Assembly (NCBI GenBank): GCA_022385805.1
Contig: MU277800.1
Span: 6,959-37,763, forward strand
Direction of reading: 5' to 3'
From: Pilatotrama ljubarskyi
Lineage: Eukaryota > Basidiomycota > Agaricomycetes > Polyporales > Polyporaceae
DNA length: 30,805 nt
Numbering within the stretch: the first letter of the stretch is position 1; each line of letters begins with the position of its first letter. The translations under genes and the position numbers were made by a program. Below the pieces are notes generated by a model. The model worked only from the letters and a program-made list of their open reading frames with translations. It did no database searches and was not told the DNA's origin. Shown here piece after piece: positions 23,781-30,805 of the stretch.

Positions 23781-26700
23781 ATGTGGTCCAAACTGAGCAG
23801 CGCCCTCAGACCCGCGCACGACGCAGACAACGACGACGGACTCAAGCCGCCCTCCGTCCTCTCCGCCGTCTTCAACCACCACCCCAACCTCTCCAACTTC
23901 CACGAGCCCTCGGACGTCCCCTTTCCCTCCCCAAGTCCCCCCGCGTCCCCCTCCAAGCACGGCCGCCGCGGCATCTTCAAGCGCATTCCAAAACACCCCG
24001 CCGACGACGGCCCCATCAAGCTCGCCATCCCCCATCTCAAGAAAGTAAAGTCGTCCATTCAACCAAACTCTGCATGTGAGTGTCTCCTCCTGGTCTTGAA
24101 CTCCCTGCGTCGCTCCCTACGAACCCATCCTCCATCCTAAGCAACGTCGTCTGCACGACGATACCCGAACAGCGCTCTCGAGTCGTGCATTGCGTTGCAT
24201 TCTCTTTGTTCGCTTATATCTCTTCGTTTGAGCCCACTCCGCCCGCCCTGTCTCATGTAGCCTCTCGACATGATCCTCCTTCCCAACCTCACCTGGTTGC
24301 GGACAGGCACCCTGCTTTCCCTCGTGTTCTCTCGACGCTGACTCTCTACCCTCTCTAGGCTCTGACGCCTCTTCGAGTCGTGCTTCCATAGACTCCACCC
24401 AACCTCGTCACTCTCAGGACTCCATTCGCTCACCAGAGCTCGCCCGCGCTCCCCACACCCCCACCGCCGACAAGTTCAACTCTCTCCGCTCCATCCTCCG
24501 CGACCCCAGCGCTCCTGCCACAGGCCAGAGCGTCCGCTTCTTCTCTCGCGACGCCTACAAGATCATCAGCCCAGACGTCTCTGCCGCCAGCCCCACTGGA
24601 AGCGAGCCCGAGCCAGCCTCCTTCGGTGCCCGTATCAAGGCCAGCAGCAGTACACCTTTACGGCCCACAGTCCAGGATGTCTTCTCCCCGCCCCAATCCT
24701 CCATGATGAAGCCCTTGCCCCCTCCTAACCACTCTAACATCTTTGACCTCTCCCAGGACGTCGACCTCCCGCCCATACCCATCGGCAAAGATACGCCATT
24801 GCTGGATACCGCCATCGAACTTCCGTCCGACGCCGACACCGATGGCACCGTTCTCCGGCCGGAGACCGAAGGAGAGTTCCGTGCGAGTACGCCTTCGAAT
24901 CGCCCGTCGTCGGGTATGCACGACCGGAGCCACTCCTTTAGCTTCGGTCAAACCGTCTTCCACTCCCTCGCAAGCGGCGGCCGCGAGTCCCCGATATCTC
25001 CCGCCAACTCCTCTGGCTCGTCTTTACGTGGCTCTCTGAAGCCAAAGCGCGGCCGTGCCTACAGTGACACCGTCTTCCACTCGTTCGCGCCGTCGTCCAC
25101 CCCTCGAGAAGCACCCGTTCCCGAGGCAGATATCGATGACAGATCGTCGGGCGCCTTGCTGGTATATACCGCTCCGGACTCTCCTGAAAAGGTCAAGGAT
25201 CCCTTTGGCGCGAACGCCAAGGCGTACTACACGCCCGGTACCGGTGTTCCTCCGACTCCTCCCTTATCTGCCCCCGTCCACGGACGCAAAGCGTCTCGCG
25301 AAGAGGACCTGATCCTCTCCCTCCGTACGCAACTCGCGCTGCAGACTGAACTCTGCGCGCAGTACGAAGTCGACCTCGGCGCGCGTGATGAGCTCATGCG
25401 CATGCTTCAGTCCAGGCTCGATGAGACTCAAAGGGAGTGCGAGCGCCGTAAGAGCATCATCCGTACCTGGCGCAAGCGCGTCGGCGAGCTCGAGCGCTGT
25501 GTGCACACACTGCGAGATGAGGTCGACCGGAGCCGCGAGGAGAGCGCAGAGCGGAGCGTGATGGACGAAGCGAGCGGACAGGCCCTGCGCTCGCTCCACC
25601 GGCGCATCGAGGAGCTCGAGCGCGAGAAGAGCGCTTCAGTGAAACGCGAAGAGCGTACCGCGGAGGAGCTCAAGGAGACCAAGGCCGCGCTCGAGAGTGC
25701 GAAGGAGGAGCTGGCCCGTAGAGACGAGGCCGAGCGCGAGCTCAAGGATGGCATCGCCCGCGCCCGCGAGCAGATGGAGATGATGGACATGAGCATGGAG
25801 GCCGAGGCTGAGCGCTCGCGGGCCTTTTCCGCAGTAGGATGGGAGGAAGAACGCAAGGCGTTGACTGCCGCCAACGAAGCCCTGCGCACGGAGCAGCTTA
25901 CCGTCCAGACACAGCTCGAGGACGCACGCGAGGACGCCCAGCGCGCAAACAACGAGCTCGCTGTCCTGAAGGCGGAGCTCGAGGCGCAGTGGCGCGGAAC
26001 GGAAGCCCAGACGGAGCGCATCGCGGAGCTCGAGCGCGAGCGCGAGGAGATGCGTGGCGAGGTCGACGCGCTGAACGCTCGCATTGGCGAGATGGAGGGC
26101 GAGTGGACGCAGGCGGAAAACAGGAAGAACGAGCTGGAGGCGGAGGTGCAGGAGCTCTGGTCCGTGAAGGAAGAGCTCGAGAAGGAGCGTGGCAAGGTGC
26201 GTGCAACTATGACTTTCGTGCGAGTCACGCGTCTGACGTCCGCTGGTAGCTCGAGGAGCAGCTGCGTTCGGAGCAGGAGCATTCCGAGGAGCTCACCCGC
26301 GCCCTTCGCGAACGCGAAGACAAGGTCGGCGCTCTCGAGCGCGAGCAAAAGTTTGCCGAGGACCGCGCGGCCCGTCTCGAGACCCGCCTGCGCGAGCGCG
26401 AGGTGGAGCTCACCGAGCTCTCGAAGAAGCAGTCCGAGCACGAGAACGACGCAGAGTCGGCGCAGAGCGAGATCGCGAAGATGAAGCGCGAGCACGCGCG
26501 CATCGTCAACGAGCAGAGCCGCACCCTCCAGGACGTCGTGGCGCGCGAGGTCGAAGCACGCGCCGCCATGGAGGCGATGGTGCGCGAGAAGGCGGAGGCG
26601 GACGTGCAGCTGAACAGCTTGAAGGAGCGCGCGACGGCGCTCACCGCGGAGGTGGAGAGACTGAGGAGGCAGGTGCACGACTTGCAGCAGGAGAGCGCGG

Positions 26701-27480
26701 ACAAGGAGGTGAAGCTGGTGCAGCTTGCGAAGCAGCGCGCGCAAGACAAGGAGGACCTTCACGGCCTCAACATCGCGCTGGATTCGAAGCAGCAGGAGCT
26801 CGAGCTGGTAAGTGATATGGTCTAGACTACTGCGGATGAGTCGCTGATTCCTTCTCTAGCTGAAGAGGCGCCTCAGCGTACGGGGCACCGCAGGCAGCAC
26901 GCCCGCTCCCGCTTCCAAGGTCCAACCTCACCGTCGCGAGTCCTCCATTTTCGGTACTCCGAGCGTCGCCGGCTCTCGCCCGCCTTCGGCCCTCTCCGAC
27001 GCAGGCAGCACGGTCAAGGAGCGTCGCATGAACGAGACTCCTACCACGGCGACAAAGTCCACTCTCGGCAGGAGCATTCGCGCTAACGCTACCGCGTCCG
27101 GATCAGTTACGGCCAAGCGCTCTGTCGAGGGCTCCATGGGCCCGCCCCCCGTCTCGCGCGGCGCGTCTGCCGCCGCGACTTCTGCGACGCCTACGCGCAT
27201 CCCGTCCGGTCCTTCCGCGCGTGCCACGCCGAGCACGATCAAGGCTCCCGCGCACCAGCGGCGGATGTCGACGTCGATCCTGGAGCCTTCGAAGCTGCGG
27301 GCCTCGACGTCGAGTCGAGAGAAGCTCGAGAAGCTGCCCTCGGTGTCGTCCATGAGCGAGCCGGAAGAGAAGGAGAACTCGGCGCCGTCGTCGCGCTCGA
27401 GCACGGCCAGCGCGAGTTCGGTCGGTTCGTCGGCGTCGGCGACGAAAGCCGCGAGGCGGATGAGCGCGGTTCCTGCGTAA
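23781..27480 (+). CDS. long coiled-coil protein, spindle-pole/cytoskeleton type
   Basis: Exons 23781-24075, 24359-26196, 26250-26807 and 26860-27480 total 3312 bp, or 1103 residues. Residues 1-410 are disordered and Ser/Pro-rich, with WSKLSSALRP at the start, a conserved-looking VRFFSRDAYKIISPD block (about 157-171), and two copies of TVFHS[L/F]A (from 297 and 336). Residues about 414-900 form a nearly continuous heptad coiled coil (EELEREKSASVKREERTAEE and similar), presumably dimeric. The tail is basic and Ser/Thr-rich, opening LKRRLSVRGTAGSTPAP, with many possible kinase sites. The layout resembles fungal spindle-pole-body or microtubule-organising scaffolds such as Cut12-type proteins. 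That is a guess from architecture and the RFFSRDAYK block, and no firm homologue is named. The first intron, 283 bp, is long for this window and could hide a small exon. Confidence 0.8.
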
Positions 27481-28174
27481 TCTGCGCCAGCTCTGACTTG
27501 AGACATCTGGTGGGTAGATGGAGATGCGTTCACGCCGTCGAGAGGACGGCGTTGCTCTGAGTATGCTATGTGAGAATCGACCTCCCATCTGTACTGATAC
27601 GTCTTGCATTCTATCCTCGCATCTTTACTGCTCTATGGACAGCATACTCATCGTATCCTCATACTCATTCCCCTCCCCATCCTCCATCCTCCCGACCCTG
27701 ACATATCACCAGCACCGCACCTCTCTTACCCATGAATCGTCTACTCATGCATGCGCCTGACCGCCTCTCGCCCTGAACTTATGCAGTTATGTACTTCGCT
27801 TTCGCTGTGTACTTGATATCGCTGCTTTCTCACCTCGTCTCGTCTCCTATCTCTCCTACCATAGTCTCTCGAGCTTCCTACTCTCTTGCCCGGTCCAGCT
27901 TACCTCGCCCGTCGAGCACTGCGTTATACGGCTACCCTGTCACGACGGCTGTCCATCAAGTGCAGAAAATATTATCTATTGCGCATGTCATCAACTTATT
28001 CGATACATATACACGAGTATCCGCGAGCAAGTGCGAGAGAGGGGATAATTACATGGGTGTGAGGTATCCAGCCTCTAGTCTACAGAGCGACTATAGATAC
28101 AGCTGAGTGGCGAAGCGGGTATGGGCGTTCATGAGCGTACACTGTACCGACGAACGGAACTTGACACGGGTCGA
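27481..28174. other. convergent intergenic region including the parent flank of the ATG14 relic
   Basis: This is the 3' flank of the coiled-coil gene (+) and ATG14 (-). About 27955-28174 is the non-coding part that reappears, diverged and inverted, at about 1165-1330. The remainder is pyrimidine-rich on the plus strand (TCCTCATACTCATTCCCCTC type), with no gene seen. Confidence 0.5.
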
Positions 28175-30132
28175 CTACTCAATGAGATCGGCGTCGAGCA
28201 GATCCCATCCCTCGTCCTCTTCGACAATTCGCTCGGCCTTCCGCGACTCCTTCCCGCTTGTGCCGCGAGCGCGCACGCGCGCGGGGGTAGCCGCAGTGGC
28301 CTGGAGGAGCTGGCTGAAGTCGAGCGGGAACGTCGGCGGGGTGGGCGGAGGCAGGAGCGGGCGCGTCGCGTGCGAGCGGCGGCCGAGCTCGGGCGAGCAA
28401 CAGACGGCCCAGAGGTTGCCGAGGACGTCCCCGGCGTGTGCGAGGGGGATCTCGATGCCTTGCGTGTGCGCGAGGTAGCAGACGTCGTAGATGAGCATGG
28501 CGAGCGCGGTGGTGAACGCGCTGCCGGGAGAGGAGGCTGTCGACGGCGCGGGAGCCGAAGCAAGTTGCGAGTCGGCGAGGGAGGAGGCAGTGAGGGCGGT
28601 GGTGCGTGTGTGCGAGGATGGAGAGGTAGGTGACGTGCTGGAGGGCGCGGTGGATGAGCGGTGCGAGGTCGGTCGGGTATTTGAAGACGAGAAGCCAGAG
28701 TTCGAGGGGGACGCGGGTGGCGGGGCTGAGGATACGTGCAGAGGTTGCTTGGTCGACCACCTAGTGAGGGATAGGTGAGTGTGGACCACGCAGTTTAGGG
28801 AGGGGGGAGTGTACCTAGCCCACCCTCCGCTTTCTCCGCCACGGATGGCGCCGATCCAGGGGATGCCTACACCGAGGAGGCCGCTACCCTTCGCAGGCCC
28901 CGTCGGAGGTGTGGATGAGCGGCTCCAGACGATCTCGAACGGAAGCTTGATGCCGAGGTAGAAGGCCAGGAGGGTGACAAAGTGGATGGCGTGCGTGAGG
29001 ACAGCATTGATGTGGTCGGGAGGGTATCCTGAGCGAGAGTCAGAGATGCACACAGTGCAAGGAGCATACGAGACTTACGTCTGATGTCGCCGGGGACGGG
29101 CAAGACGAGCCCGCCAATGGTCCACTCGCCCTTTGTGCCTGCCTTGCCGCCAAGTGGCGGACGACCTCCGACTTCGACGACGCTGAATACTTCGACGAGC
29201 TCTTGGACGAGCCCGGAGCGCGCCCTGGCGATAGTATCGGAAAGGACGGATAACTGAGCTTGCATCTCGTCTATCTGCCGGGCGAGGGGATCGATGCCGC
29301 GGGTCGAGGCCTGGGTGCCGTAGGGAGCGCTGCCGGGACTAGGACCGGACACGGCCCGTGGCGTGCCCGGAACGTAAGGGCCAGAGAGGGCGGACGGACG
29401 GGCGTAGCTTTGCGGCGGGGTAGACGCGAGGGAGAATGGAGAACGGGCGGCTTGGGGAGAGGTAGAGGTGAAGAAGCCGGCACTGACGGGGCGTGAGGAG
29501 GCAAGTGGACGAGGGACGGGCGACGCGTTAGACGGGGAGGGACTGGGCGAGTGAGACGAGAGCGAGGACGTCGGACGGCTGGATGGGATTGGGCGTGCGG
29601 CTTGGGGGGATGTGGAGATGGGCGGGTGAGGCGGGGAAGCGGACGTGGAGGGCGTGGATGGCTGAGTGTGCAGGAAGGTGGAGGTGGCGATGGCGAGCGT
29701 GCGTCTGCGGGCGGAGAGGGTGTTTCGGAGGGCTTGGATGCGTTCTCTGACTGGCTGCGGATCAGGACGGGGATGCGAGAGAGGGAGAGAGGAAAGGACG
29801 CACGCTGCTCGTTCTTAGCCCGGACGTGGTTCACGCCGTCCCATATCTCCTGGACGCGCTCCTCGCGGGTCTTGAGTTCCGCTCGCCTGAGACGAGCGGG
29901 GTCTACGACGGAGGCGAGTGCCTTCTGGGCCGCCGCGATGTGTGCGTCTCTGTCTGCGGCGGCATGCTGTGTTTGGAGTCGAAAGGTGAGCAGACTGGAC
30001 ACCGGAGATTGTGATGGACAGAGTCCACCGTGAGTCAGGTGGTTAGGGGGACAACGGGGACACGTACTGTTGTCTGAGACAAGACTCGCAGTAGAACTGA
30101 CGTTGTCTGAGTTCGCAGTTCGGACACTCCAT
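28175..30132 (-). CDS. ATG14: autophagy-related protein 14 (Atg14 / UVRAG-Vps38 family), PI3-kinase complex subunit
   Basis: Subunit that targets the Vps34-Vps15-Atg6 phosphatidylinositol 3-kinase to autophagosome formation sites. Exons 30132-30068, 29994-29804, 29750-29079, 29028-28815 and 28760-28175 total 1728 bp, or 575 residues. The N-terminus MECPNCELRQRQFYCESC has paired CxxC motifs (C3, C6, C15, C18), as in Atg14 rather than Vps38. Next comes a coiled coil (DPARLRRAELKTREERVQEI, then LRERIQALRNTLSARRRTL, about 30-105) for partner binding. A long Ser/Pro linker precedes a second coiled coil (DPLARQIDEMQAQLSVLSDT). The conserved core is RYPPDHINAVLTHAIHFVTL, then FTTALAMLIYDVCYLAHTQG, then GNLWAVCCSPELGRRSH. 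It ends DLLDADLIE-stop. All five exons join in frame. A decayed copy of its 3' end lies at about 1010-1330. Confidence 0.9.
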
Positions 30133-30805
30133 CCAAGGTCCGCAGATCGTTTGTCAGACCGGAGTCGGAGACGAGGTATGCGGCGTCTGCTCAGCGTGTG
30201 CGGGGCAGTAGACCGCACTCTGAAGAGCTATAGGTGTTCGTGAGCTTGAAGGAGCCGTCGATGCGATGACAACGACGACGACGAGGTAGATCCCGACGAG
30301 GACGGTCTCGAGCCTCAGGCCTCAGGCGTCGTGCGTCTCCGCCAGTGGAGGACAATATCTGCAAGTACAAAGGAAGACTACAACGTATACCAAGCGGAGT
30401 TGTGAAGTCCTTTCGGAGCTTGTGTCTCCGCTTGCTTAGTCAGCGAGCACCCCGCAGAGCGTTCTCTTGGAGATGGTCGCTCCACTTGGAGCCTTTTTTT
30501 ATCATTTTTTATTTTTTTATTTTTTTACGGTGCTACTCACGGCCGGGCACGGCACGTCCGCAAGTATAGGCAGGTTGGAGGGACTTTCACCCAAGACACC
30601 GTAGCGGGGAAATGCTTTATGCACACAGATATTGTAGTGTGGGACTCCCTCGCCACGGTAGCTGACTTTAGCCAATGCCACTCGTCACGGAAGAGAGAGG
30701 GTTACCCACTAAAACCCCACTAATGCCAATTGTTGAGCAGGGCTTGGCACGCAGCGGAAAGCCCGCTAGGCTCAGCTTACCTGTGGAGCACTTGATAGAG
30801 GCACA
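30133..30805. other. right-edge region without a supported gene
   Basis: This is the promoter side of ATG14. A T/A-rich tract lies at about 30494-30528 (runs of 6-8 T separated by A, in otherwise GC-rich DNA). Near 30778-30784 the minus strand reads ACAGGTAAGC, a possible 5' splice site of a gene entering from beyond the window. Neither is enough to call a gene. Confidence 0.4.

Noticed and set aside
25428..26762. 444-residue minus-strand frame opposite the coiled-coil gene
   Set aside because: It is Ser/Arg/Leu-rich and is the mirror of Glu/Lys/Arg heptad codons. The plus-strand coiled coil with matching introns explains the region.
28600..28760. Apparent frameshift in ATG14 exon 5, because another frame reads a protein-like VPLELWLLVFKYPTDLAPL segment
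   Set aside because: The phase-2 splice at 28814/28761 leads directly into the other frame (RWSTKQPLHVSS), which stays open to the FTTALAMLIYDV core and the stop. The Ser/Thr-rich reading is a normal linker, so the hydrophobic reading is a shadow.

Overview
The window is nuclear DNA of a filamentous basidiomycete, most likely an Agaricomycete close to the Polyporales. The evidence is GC-rich coding sequence, genes split by many short introns (mostly 46-73 bp, GT-AG, with CTGAC/CTAAC-like branch sites), no operons, and a gene set of condensin, ATG14, a fungalysin, F-box proteins and a fungal P2C-type ATPase. No gene from a virus, plasmid or complete transposon was recognised.

Layout from left to right: a lineage-specific unknown protein (317-949, +); a decayed copy of the 3' end of ATG14 (about 1010-1330, +); a 15-exon condensin CAP-G/Ycg1 gene (1686-5928, -), divergently paired with a 1311-residue RING-H2 E3-ligase-like gene (6142-10337, +); a small secreted protein (10642-11210, -); a badly mutated P2C cation-ATPase pseudogene (11916-15772, -); a TMEM242-like two-pass membrane protein (16767-17672, +); a secreted M36 fungalysin with a TATA box (19142-21114, +); an F-box protein (21705-23352, +); a 30/33-bp minisatellite (about 23415-23672); a long coiled-coil protein of spindle-pole/cytoskeletal type (23781-27480, +); and ATG14 of the autophagy PI3-kinase complex (28175-30132, -).

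Exon models were built by hand from splice consensus, reading-frame continuity and family resemblance. Each intact multi-exon model gives a total CDS divisible by three with one terminal stop. The genes do not form a pathway or a metabolic cluster; this is ordinary chromosomal gene neighbourhood with housekeeping, secreted and regulatory genes interleaved.

I did not find a convincing new biological system. The points most worth checking are the inverted, degenerate ATG14-tail duplication at the two ends of the window, the ATPase pseudogene carrying three nonsense codons and about eight frameshifts between intact neighbours, two GC-AG introns in the condensin gene, an in-frame alternative acceptor that would insert 10 residues among the RING zinc ligands, a C16 run just after the start codon of the same gene, and the composite minisatellite.
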